Origin: Tenacibaculum holothuriorum
GTDB taxonomy: Bacteria; Bacteroidota; Bacteroidia; Flavobacteriales; Flavobacteriaceae
DNA: 64,000 nt
Reading direction: 5' to 3'
Assembly: GCF_002120225.1 (NCBI RefSeq)
Contig: NZ_LAPZ01000007.1
Coordinates: forward strand, 1 to 64,000
Part shown: one piece after another, positions 53,454 through 61,323 of the stretch
Layout of the letters: every line of letters begins with the position of its first letter
Numbering within the stretch: position 1 is the stretch's first letter
The notes under the pieces: generated by a model
The model's database searches: none
Told to the model about the DNA's origin: nothing
Seen by the model: the letters and a program-made list of their open reading frames with translations, nothing else
Translations under genes and position numbers: made by a program

Positions 53454-54629
53454 TTATAATTTTTCGATAACCATTGCACTTGCACCACCACCACCGTTAC
53501 AAATACCAGCAGCACCAATTTTAGCATCGTTTTGTTTTAAAATAGAAGTTAAAGCAATAATAATTCTTGCTCCTGAAACCCCTAATGGGTGCCCTAAAGA
53601 AACAGCCCCACCATTTACATTTACTTTAGAAGCATCTAACCCTAAAATTTTCATGTTTGCTAAACCAACAACAGAGAAAGCTTCGTTTAATTCAAAATAA
53701 TCTACATCATCAATAGAAACTCCAGCTTTAGCTAAAGCCTTTGGTAATGCCTTTGCAGGAGCAGTAGTAAACCATTTTGGTTCGTGAGCAGCATCTGCAT
53801 ATCCTTTAATTTTTGCTAATGGAGTAATTCCTAATTCAGCAGCTTTTTCAGCAGACATTAGTACTAATGCAGCCCCACCATCATTAATAGTTGAGGCATT
53901 GGCAGCTGTTACAGTTCCTTCTTTTGTAAATGCAGGACGTAAAGCAGGAATTTTTTCCATTTTTACGTTTTTATATTCTTCGTCTTCAGAAAAAATAATT
54001 GGTTCTCCACGACGTTGAGGAATTTCAACAGGAACAATTTCATCTGCAAATTTTCCTTCACTCCAAGCTTTAGAAGAACGATTGTAAGATTCTATAGCAA
54101 ATGCATCTTGATCTTCTCTAGTAAAATTGTATTCAACAGCACACTCATCAGCACAAACTCCCATTGCTACTTGTTCATAAACATCAACTAAACCATCTTT
54201 CTGCATACCATCTTCCATTTTTACTGGGCCGAATTTGGTAGCACTACGAGCATGTTGGTAATGAGGAATCATACTCATGTTTTCCATACCACCAGCAACA
54301 ACAATTTCAGCATCACCTAAAGCAATTGTTTGGGCTGCTAACATAATAGATTTCATTCCAGATGAACAAACCTTATTTACCGTAGTACAAGGAACGTTGT
54401 TAGGAATACCAGCAAACATAGCAGCTTGACGTGCAGGTGCTTGTCCTAAACCAGCAGAAACTACATTTCCCATAAAAACCTCTTCAACCATTTCTGGTTT
54501 CAAGTTAATTTTATCTAAAGCTCCTTTAATTGCTACTGCTCCTAACTTTGGTGCAGGTGTAGTAGATAAAGTTCCTAAAAAGCTTCCTATAGGGGTTCTT
54601 GCAACCGATGCAATTACTACTTCTTTCAT
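53454..54629 (-). CDS. Acetyl-CoA C-acyltransferase (thiolase)
   Basis: 391 residues, full length. Catalytic residues are in NKVCSSGMKSIM (nucleophile Cys), ELNEAFSVVGLAN, NGGAVSLGHPLGVSGARI (His) and GICNGGGGASA (second Cys). It makes or cleaves acetoacetyl-CoA or longer 3-ketoacyl-CoA; AtoB-like biosynthetic versus FadA-like degradative roles are not distinguishable here. It is 29 bases upstream of the NlpC/P60 gene on the same strand. Confidence 0.95.
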   Translation of the reverse strand: MKEVVIASVARTPIGSFLGTLSTTPAPKLGAVAIKGALDKINLKPEMVEEVFMGNVVSAGLGQAPARQAAMFAGIPNNVPCTTVNKVCSSGMKSIMLAAQTIALGDAEIVVAGGMENMSMIPHYQHARSATKFGPVKMEDGMQKDGLVDVYEQVAMGVCADECAVEYNFTREDQDAFAIESYNRSSKAWSEGKFADEIVPVEIPQRRGEPIIFSEDEEYKNVKMEKIPALRPAFTKEGTVTAANASTINDGGAALVLMSAEKAAELGITPLAKIKGYADAAHEPKWFTTAPAKALPKALAKAGVSIDDVDYFELNEAFSVVGLANMKILGLDASKVNVNGGAVSLGHPLGVSGARIIIALTSILKQNDAKIGAAGICNGGGGASAMVIEKL

Positions 54630-54737
54630 ATTGTTGAATATATTTGTTGTTAATTTTGTCTTGCGAAAATAACCAAATTATAGCAAGTAGTAAAATTAAA
54701 GAGAAAGGTTATCTTTACGATATATTAAATACATTCA

Positions 54738-56798
54738 ATGAATCAATTTATTAACAAACTCTATAAGAATAATGCTATAATTTACAAGGTGTTTTTGTTC
54801 TTAATTACAGCTTTTGCAATTGTTTATTTGTTTCCGAAAGGAGGGAAGTTTAAGTATGATTTTTCTTTAGGAAAGCCTTGGCAATACGCAAATTTATATG
54901 CCCCGTTTGATTTTGCTATTCAAAAAACAGATAAAGAAATTACTGAAGAAAAGCAGCAAATTCAAGAAGCATCGCGTTTGTATTTTGAATTCAATAATGA
55001 AATTAAAAATAAAGTTGAAGCTACCTTTAAAGAAAAGGTTAATAGTTTAACCCTGAGTGATTCGTTATCTAAAAGAGATATATCTGATGTACTGAGCTTA
55101 GGGAATAAGATTATTGCAAAAGTTTATGCTAATGGTTTTGTTGATGAAACTGGGAGAAATAAACTTGAGAATAAAGATGATATAATTGTTCTAAGACGAG
55201 GAAACACGATTGAAGAATTAGTGTTTTCGAGATTGATTCAATCTAAAGATGTGTTGAATATAATCAATCAAAATATTGTTGGGGTTAAAGAATATTCTAA
55301 ATCAATTTTAATTAATACGCTTTCAGATTTATTAACTCCGAATGTTTTTTATGATGTAAAGTTTACTCAAAAAGAGTTGACTGAGGCTTTGAATGGAGTG
55401 TTGCTAACGAAAGGTAAAGTGTCTAAAGGAGAATTAATTATTTTAAAAGGAGATATTGTAGAAGGAAAGAGTTTTAATGTGTTACAATCTTATGAAAACG
55501 CATCAAAATCACAAATATGGACAAAATCTAATCGAAATTGGATTGTATTTGGTTACACAGTTTTAGTATCGTTAGCGTTATTAATGTTATTGTTATTTAT
55601 GCAACGTTATCGACTAGAAATATTCAACGATAATAATAAAGTAACATTTATATTTTTCAATGTTTTTCTAATGATTTTGGTACAAACCATGGTTGTTAAG
55701 TTTAATTCTGACTATTTGTATGTTGTTCCATTAAGTATTCTTCCAATTGTTCTAAAAGCATTTTTCGATGCTCGTTTAGGAATGTTTGCTCATGTGCTTA
55801 CAGTACTATTACTTGGGTTTATAGTGCCTAATAGTTTTGAGTTTATTTACCTACATATCATCGCAGGAATTGTAACCATTTTAACAGTTTCAGAATTATA
55901 TAAAAGAGCGAATTTGTTTATTTCTATAGGTCAAATAACATTGATTTATATGATTACTTATTTTGCCTTTTCAATTATAAAAGAAGGGAATGCAGATAAG
56001 ATTAATTGGATGTACTTCGGATTGTTTGCTGTAAATGGATTGTTATCATTCTTAGCAGTATTCTTTATCTATTTTTATGAAAAGGTATTCGGATTAGTTT
56101 CTGATGTTACTTTATTAGAATTATCTAATACAAACTCAAAACTATTGAGAGAGTTGAATGAGAAAGCACCAGGAACATTTCAACATTCTATGCAAGTAGC
56201 CAATTTAGCTGAGGCAGCAGCAAATGAAATAGGAGCGAATTCTATGTTGGTAAGAACAGGAGCTTTGTATCATGACATTGGTAAAATGGCAAATCCTATG
56301 TATTTTACAGAAAATCAGTCAACAGGAGTAAATCCACATAACGATTTATCAGCAAGAGATAGTGCACGTATTATTTTAGATCATGTAATTAAAGGAGTTG
56401 AAATCGCCAAAAAGAATAAGTTACCTGATAGAATAATTGATTTTATAAGAACTCATCATGGAACAAACGTAACGTACTATTTTTATAAAAAGGAACAAGA
56501 GAATAGCCCAGATGGAGAAGTGGATATTAAGAAGTTTCAATATCAAGGCCCTATTCCATTTTCTAAAGAAACAGCAATATTAATGATGTGTGATGCTGCA
56601 GAAGCTGCTTCTAAGAGTTTGAAGAATCCGACTGCACAAAGTATAGATGAATTGATAAATAAGATTATTGAAAAGCAAAAAATGGATAATCAGTTCATAA
56701 ATTCTGATATCACTTTTAGAGAAATAGAAAAAATTAAAAAAATTATTAAGAATAAGTTGATGAATATCTACCACTTACGTGTAGAGTATCCAGATTAG
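54738..56798 (+). CDS. 7TM-HD phosphohydrolase (PgpH-like, probable c-di-AMP phosphodiesterase)
   Basis: 686 residues. An N-terminal membrane helix and a long extracytoplasmic 7TMR-HDED region (about 35-265) are followed by seven membrane helices (about 275-450) and an HD domain with HSMQVANLAEAAANEIG and LYHDIGKM (His-Asp near 511). This is the architecture of PgpH, which cleaves cyclic di-AMP. The gene is followed by the tRNA cluster. c-di-AMP activity is inferred from architecture. Confidence 0.92.
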   Translation: MNQFINKLYKNNAIIYKVFLFLITAFAIVYLFPKGGKFKYDFSLGKPWQYANLYAPFDFAIQKTDKEITEEKQQIQEASRLYFEFNNEIKNKVEATFKEKVNSLTLSDSLSKRDISDVLSLGNKIIAKVYANGFVDETGRNKLENKDDIIVLRRGNTIEELVFSRLIQSKDVLNIINQNIVGVKEYSKSILINTLSDLLTPNVFYDVKFTQKELTEALNGVLLTKGKVSKGELIILKGDIVEGKSFNVLQSYENASKSQIWTKSNRNWIVFGYTVLVSLALLMLLLFMQRYRLEIFNDNNKVTFIFFNVFLMILVQTMVVKFNSDYLYVVPLSILPIVLKAFFDARLGMFAHVLTVLLLGFIVPNSFEFIYLHIIAGIVTILTVSELYKRANLFISIGQITLIYMITYFAFSIIKEGNADKINWMYFGLFAVNGLLSFLAVFFIYFYEKVFGLVSDVTLLELSNTNSKLLRELNEKAPGTFQHSMQVANLAEAAANEIGANSMLVRTGALYHDIGKMANPMYFTENQSTGVNPHNDLSARDSARIILDHVIKGVEIAKKNKLPDRIIDFIRTHHGTNVTYYFYKKEQENSPDGEVDIKKFQYQGPIPFSKETAILMMCDAAEAASKSLKNPTAQSIDELINKIIEKQKMDNQFINSDITFREIEKIKKIIKNKLMNIYHLRVEYPD

Positions 56799-56820
56799 TT
56801 ATTTTTTTCTTCAAAAAAAC

Positions 56821-56851
56821 TTGTGAGAATGTTTAATCCATTATATATTTG
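56821..56851 (+). promoter_or_regulatory. Promoter of the tRNA cluster
   Basis: TTGTG at 56821 and TATATTTG at 56844 (exact TAnnTTTG) are 20 bases apart, the classical Bacteroidota -33/-7 spacing. The first tRNA begins 35 bases after the -7 box. Confidence 0.75.
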
Positions 56852-56885
56852 CACTCGCAATTTTTAACTCAATATAACGAGTTAA

Positions 56886-56967
56886 GGAGAGGTGGCAGAG
56901 TGGTAATGCAGCAGCCTGCTAAGCTGTCATCCTTCGGGATGCCCGGGTTCGAATCCCGGTCTCTCCG
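56886..56967 (+). tRNA. tRNA-Ser (anticodon GCT)
   Basis: Acceptor stem GGAGAGG pairs with TCTCTCC (one G-T). The anticodon loop is CTGCTAA, so the anticodon is GCT. The long variable arm CATCCTTCGGGATG and the T-loop GGTTCGAATCC are present. CCA is not encoded. Confidence 0.96.
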
Positions 56968-56991
56968 CAAAAGAATTGTAGATAACCTTAT

Positions 56992-57066
56992 CGGGGTGTA
57001 GCGTAGCCCGGTTATCGCGCTTGGTTTGGGACCAAGAGGTCGCAGGTTCGAATCCTGCCACCCCGA
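56992..57066 (+). tRNA. tRNA-Pro (anticodon TGG)
   Basis: Acceptor CGGGGTG pairs with CACCCCG. The anticodon arm is CTTGG-TTTGGGA-CCAAG, anticodon TGG. T-arm GCAGGTTCGAATCCTGC is perfect. CCA is not encoded. Confidence 0.97.
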
Positions 57067-57080
57067 CAAAAAGAGTTACT

Positions 57081-57154
57081 GGTCGCGTAGCTCAGCTGGA
57101 TAGAGCATCTGCCTTCTAAGCAGACGGTCACAGGTTCGAATCCTGTCGCGATCA
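57081..57154 (+). tRNA. tRNA-Arg (anticodon TCT)
   Basis: Acceptor GGTCGCG pairs with CGCGATC (one G-T). The anticodon arm is TCTGC-CTTCTAA-GCAGA, anticodon TCT. T-arm ACAGGTTCGAATCCTGT is perfect. It is the last gene before the accessory operon. Confidence 0.97.
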
Positions 57155-57158
57155 CAAT

Positions 57159-57194
57159 AAACCTTCTTAATCTTTTGATTTTGAAGGTTTTTTT
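57159..57194 (+). terminator. Terminator of the tRNA cluster
   Basis: AAACCTTC (57159-57166) and GAAGGTTT (57183-57190) form an 8-bp stem followed by more T. It starts five bases after the tRNA-Arg gene. Confidence 0.8.
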
Positions 57195-57242
57195 GTTTTA
57201 TAGGGGGAGAAAAAGGGGGCGTAAAGCTAAGAATTATTAAGG

Positions 57243-58085
57243 TTACTTTCTTTTAAGTTCGTCTAGGGTTTTACCATTGTTATTTTTCCATTCTATCCAG
57301 CCATTTGCTCTTCTAGCTAAAACTGTGGCTGCAGCAGCGCTAGGAGATTTAAATAAAACTTTTTTAGCAAATTTTATAGTGCTTCCGTTTTTTACTAACG
57401 CTCCTGAATCTAATAATCTTTGTCTCATTCCAACAACCCAGCTACCAGCTGTTTTTGTTTCCTTTAAATTGGCTAAAGAGTCTTTTAATACCCAAACACC
57501 TTCATCTGTCAACATTGCAGTTGCTTGTGCTTCCTTTCCTTTACAGTAATAATATTCAGTTTGATTAGTTTCTTTTTGTTCTATATTTCTAAATAAGGGA
57601 AACCCTAGAGTTCCAAGAAGTATTTTTAATGTTTCAAAATTGTCCTCTAAATCATAGATTCGTGTTTCTGGTATGGAAGGCTTTTTAGATCCGGTATCAT
57701 TGGTAGTAATATACCTTCCAATTTTTTTTGCTTCTTTTAAACAAGCATACTCTAAAAATTTAGCTTCCGTTTTTGTATAAATATCATTTTTAGTAGCAAT
57801 GATAACACCATCTGTCCAAAACTCCTTTTTTCTGTGATGACTTTTAATTCGTTCCCAGCAGTTTTCTCCTTCACCTATATACACTTTATCGGCTCCATTA
57901 TCATCAGTTCCAAATAAAAAATACACACCTGTATATTTCGCTATATCTCTTTTTGCAGCATCTTCCATAGCTGTTCTTGGAAAATACATGACTTTTAATA
58001 AACGATTTGTTAACTCAGCTTCTTTCACTCCTGTTGGTGAACCTGTAGGCAAAAATATTTGTATGGTTTGGGGACGGTTGGTCAT
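57243..58085 (-). CDS. GIY-YIG nuclease-fold protein with DUF4357
   Basis: 280 residues. The GIY-YIG fold is seen at about 50-125: GVYFLFGTDDNG, VYIGEGENCWERIKSHH (YIG with following Arg), and EAKFLEYACLKEAK with the metal-binding Glu. The C-terminal ~60 residues, SGALVKNGSTIKFAKKVLF and SAAAATVLARRANGW, fit DUF4357. Such proteins are frequent near type I restriction genes but their role is unproven. It follows the KAP gene by 13 bases and is the last gene of the operon, reading toward the tRNA cluster. Confidence 0.86.
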   Translation of the reverse strand: MTNRPQTIQIFLPTGSPTGVKEAELTNRLLKVMYFPRTAMEDAAKRDIAKYTGVYFLFGTDDNGADKVYIGEGENCWERIKSHHRKKEFWTDGVIIATKNDIYTKTEAKFLEYACLKEAKKIGRYITTNDTGSKKPSIPETRIYDLEDNFETLKILLGTLGFPLFRNIEQKETNQTEYYYCKGKEAQATAMLTDEGVWVLKDSLANLKETKTAGSWVVGMRQRLLDSGALVKNGSTIKFAKKVLFKSPSAAAATVLARRANGWIEWKNNNGKTLDELKRK

Positions 58086-58098
58086 TATTTATTTTGTT

Positions 58099-60357
58099 TT
58101 AATAAGGTGCTACAATAGCAATTAATTTTTGTGTAGATTCTTTTAACTCTTCTGAAACTCCATTTATCTTAATATCTGATTCTTTTTCAATTTCATTGTT
58201 TTCAAACTCTATAAAGTTCTTATTTCTATTTTCTACTATTTTACTTAATGCATATCTACACCATTCTTCACTAGGTGCAATATTATTGTTAAATGATTTA
58301 GCTAGATCTCTAGCTAATAAATAACGGTACATAAAAATTCGAAGCTGTCGTGGAGTTATATCACCTTCTAGTTTTTTTGCATACCCTTTTAGTAAAATTA
58401 GTTCTTTAGATTTTATAATATATGTACTCTCTTCAGTCTTTTTACTTTCTTCAATAATTATCTTTTTCTCTTCTTGTTTTTCTACTCCTAAATACCCATT
58501 TAAACTTTTGCTTTCACTTTCAACTACTTCAGTTTTTATGTTTTTGAGGTCTTTATATTCAATCATACCGCTAGTAACTTGAGTTTTCAGTTTTGTCTCT
58601 TCTATTTCAACGCCAATCTTATCAGCATAAGCATCTATCATAACTTCTTTTTCTTTATCATATAAAGGAGGTAACTTAATACAAGCTATAAATAATTTAT
58701 CTAAGTATTCTTTTATTAGAGACCCTTTCCTGTTATCACCTTCTTTATCAAGAAATTCATTATATTTTAACTCAATAGCTCTTTCTAATATCTTTTCGTC
58801 AATAGCAGTTACTATTATTACTCTTTTTACAATATCTTGATCTTCCAACATTACACGAAGAGCATCAATCACTTGTATTAACCGTTCTTCTTTACATCGA
58901 TCTAAATCATCAACAAAAAGTAGTAACCGTTTATTATTCTTTATATCTTCCACCTTAGGAATCCAAGATTTTAAAACATATTTTAATTCCTCTTGAATTT
59001 CCGCTTGTACTCCCAATAACTTGTTGAAACTTGGCTTATGTGTATATTTTTTTATTAATCGCTTCCCTTTATCTCCTAATTTCCATGTTTTTTTAAGGAA
59101 TAATAATGTTTGAGTAGATAATGATGTAATAAAAAAAGCTTTCCAAAACTGAACATTTTCTATTAGTTCAGGATAAATAACAATAATTGTAGCAGCAAAA
59201 ACGAGTAACATTAAAAACAGTACAGCATCTCCAAATCCATTTCTATTAAAGTTTAATTTAGATAAAAGCCAATATTCTTTTAATTTAGAGGTTATCCAAT
59301 ACGTATCCTTTTTATGTGTAAAATACTGCTCAGTAATTTGTTGATAGAGATATGCCCAAACTCCTTCTGTATCTTGATATTTCCATGCATGAAAGTTTAC
59401 ATAATAAAAGTTACTTTCTTTAGGGGTACCTATTTTTAATTCTTTACAAACTAAATCCATTAAAAATGTTTTTCCTCTTCCCCATTGGCCAAACAAACCA
59501 AGCATTTGCCCTTTATTATCTTTCAAGTTTGTTATTAATCGAGCAAAGTTTTTACTTATAATATTAGCATCTAATTTTGGTTTTACATTTGAATCATTTA
59601 TGCCATTGAAAGATTTATTACCACTAAAATTAATTTCAGCTGAAGGGGATAAATCTTTTTTATTGAATGAATTTAAAAAGTTGTTTTTATAATATTTTTC
59701 AAACCAAAATTTAATGGCTTTTTCTTTAACTTCTTGTTTTTGAACTTCTCTAATACCAGCATCTAGTTTATAAATAAATTGCTCAGAGGGATTTAAATTA
59801 TATATTGTTGCTTTAGCGGTTAGAATCCACTCACTCCATTCAATTTCTAAACTTTCAAATTGTTCTTGTAATTCAGGAGTACTAGTAACAGGAATCATTT
59901 CGCTTTCAACTCTGGCAATACTTGTAACGGTATGACCATCCATTATAACAACCAGATCTCCAGTGTTATATTTAAATCGTTCTACACTAATAACAATTTT
60001 CTCTGTTTCTAGCAAACTGTTATAATTAGGCTTTCCTTTTCCCCATCTTGTTCCTAATTTCCAAATTTTACCTGTATCACCTCCTCCAAGATGATTACCT
60101 TTTTTACTAAAAATAGGAAACCCCATTTTTTGAAGATACTTGTTTGTTGAATCTCCTCCATTTAAATAATAGTTTTTGGGATTGAGTCCTTTCGATTTAG
60201 CTGCTAAGCGAATAACTTCTTTAGGAGGGTAAAGTTTATCGAGAATTAATACGTCGTACTTCGTTGAAGTTTTTAATTCAGTTGGTTGAATATTGCCATA
60301 TTCTATTCCTATAAAAACCTCGTTTTTAGTTACTATACTAGCTAAGTTCTCTACCAT
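58099..60357 (-). CDS. KAP-family P-loop NTPase with unusual N-terminal domain
   Basis: 752 residues. Walker A GLFGQWGRGKT is at 287-297 and Walker B RLLLFVDDLDRC at 477-488; two membrane helices (about 378-397 and 404-421) lie between them, the defining KAP layout. The first ~220 residues form a separate region with a GDTGKIWKLGTRWGKGKP stretch and GDLVVIMDGHTVTSIARV, vaguely like PUA/EVE-type modified-base readers; I do not recognise it firmly. KAP NTPases occur in phage-defence loci and in signalling. It sits between a broken small gene and the GIY-YIG gene in the hsdR operon. Confidence 0.87.
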   Translation of the reverse strand: MVENLASIVTKNEVFIGIEYGNIQPTELKTSTKYDVLILDKLYPPKEVIRLAAKSKGLNPKNYYLNGGDSTNKYLQKMGFPIFSKKGNHLGGGDTGKIWKLGTRWGKGKPNYNSLLETEKIVISVERFKYNTGDLVVIMDGHTVTSIARVESEMIPVTSTPELQEQFESLEIEWSEWILTAKATIYNLNPSEQFIYKLDAGIREVQKQEVKEKAIKFWFEKYYKNNFLNSFNKKDLSPSAEINFSGNKSFNGINDSNVKPKLDANIISKNFARLITNLKDNKGQMLGLFGQWGRGKTFLMDLVCKELKIGTPKESNFYYVNFHAWKYQDTEGVWAYLYQQITEQYFTHKKDTYWITSKLKEYWLLSKLNFNRNGFGDAVLFLMLLVFAATIIVIYPELIENVQFWKAFFITSLSTQTLLFLKKTWKLGDKGKRLIKKYTHKPSFNKLLGVQAEIQEELKYVLKSWIPKVEDIKNNKRLLLFVDDLDRCKEERLIQVIDALRVMLEDQDIVKRVIIVTAIDEKILERAIELKYNEFLDKEGDNRKGSLIKEYLDKLFIACIKLPPLYDKEKEVMIDAYADKIGVEIEETKLKTQVTSGMIEYKDLKNIKTEVVESESKSLNGYLGVEKQEEKKIIIEESKKTEESTYIIKSKELILLKGYAKKLEGDITPRQLRIFMYRYLLARDLAKSFNNNIAPSEEWCRYALSKIVENRNKNFIEFENNEIEKESDIKINGVSEELKESTQKLIAIVAPY

Positions 60358-60368
60358 AATTACCTATT

Positions 60369-60602
60369 TTAATTAGTTTTTAATGACTCATATTCTACAG
60401 TTAAACCTTCAAAGGAAACGTTAGGGTTAATTATTTTTCCTTATAAAAAGTTATAATTAGGATCACTTTTCGTAGTTCCTCTTCTTATAAATAATCCATA
60501 ACATTGAGCTAATTGTCTACCATATTTTTCTAAGATTATAATGGTTCCTGTTGGTAGATGTTTTAAAACACTACCAATCTCAAATGGGGGACGTTTTTTC
60601 AT
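60369..60602 (-). pseudogene. Small gene interrupted by an in-frame stop
   Basis: An ATG at 60602 opens a 53-codon frame (MKKRPPFEIGSVLKHLPTGT ... DPNYNFL) ending at TAA 60443-60441. The same frame then stays open for 23 more codons (GKIINPNVSFEGLTVEYESL, then KTN) to a second TAA at 60371-60369. Both parts look protein-like, so the first TAA is probably a nonsense change in a 77-codon gene, or the gene is read through. It lies 25 bases after the YgjP stop and 11 bases before the KAP start. No family is recognised. Confidence 0.6.
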
Positions 60603-60627
60603 AATTATATTATTATCAGTTAATTTT

Positions 60628-61323
60628 CTATGCTAAAAGTGTTTCCAGCTTCATTTTCCATTTTTGCCAATCGGGCATTTCATGAGTTTGTAAATTAAAA
60701 AACTCTGTGGTATGATCTCTAAAAACTAAATGACACAATTCATGTATAATTACATACTCTATACAAGCTTTAGGAGCTTTTATCAAATCTGGGTTTAAAA
60801 GAATCCTACCTTTGCTAGAGCAAGAACCCCAACGGTTTTCCATTCTTTTAAGCTCAACTTTCTTAGGTTCAGCATTATACTTTTTAAATCGTTCAATATG
60901 TTTATCAGCTAATTTTTTTAACCAAATCTCAGCCTTTTCTCGATACCATTGTTGTAATTGTTCTTTTACATTACCCCTTTCTGTTACATATATCTCAATA
61001 AATCTTCCCGTATATTTCACCTTATTTATATCCGAATTAATAACTTTTAATTGATACTGGCGTCCCAAATAATAATGCGTTTCACCAGAAACAAATTTTC
61101 TATTCGTAATTCTAGGTTCAAACGATAAAAAATAATCTTGTTGCTTTAAAATCCATGAGGCACGTTTTTTTACCTTCTTCTGAATTTTATCCAAAGTTGT
61201 ATTCAGAGGAGCTTTCACCTCTACATTCCTGTTAGGATACACTGTTATACCAAGAGATTTTCTGTCTACAAACAGTATATTATACATTATTTTTTCCGAT
61301 CCGTATTGTACGAAACCTGTCAT
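60628..61323 (-). CDS. YgjP-type (DUF45) zinc metallopeptidase
   Basis: 231 residues with the zinc motif HELCH in YVIIHELCHLVFRDHTTEFF and the upstream MENRWGSCSSKGRILLNPDL that marks the YgjP/SprT-like (DUF45, M48-type) family. These genes are very often next to type I restriction genes. Its ATG overlaps the hsdR stop by one base, so expression is tied to hsdR. Whether it processes the restriction enzyme is not known. Confidence 0.92.
   Translation of the reverse strand: MTGFVQYGSEKIMYNILFVDRKSLGITVYPNRNVEVKAPLNTTLDKIQKKVKKRASWILKQQDYFLSFEPRITNRKFVSGETHYYLGRQYQLKVINSDINKVKYTGRFIEIYVTERGNVKEQLQQWYREKAEIWLKKLADKHIERFKKYNAEPKKVELKRMENRWGSCSSKGRILLNPDLIKAPKACIEYVIIHELCHLVFRDHTTEFFNLQTHEMPDWQKWKMKLETLLA

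Noticed and set aside
60700..61100. Plus-strand frame inside the YgjP gene
   Set aside because: It is an antisense shadow; the minus-strand frame has the HELCH motif and operon overlap.
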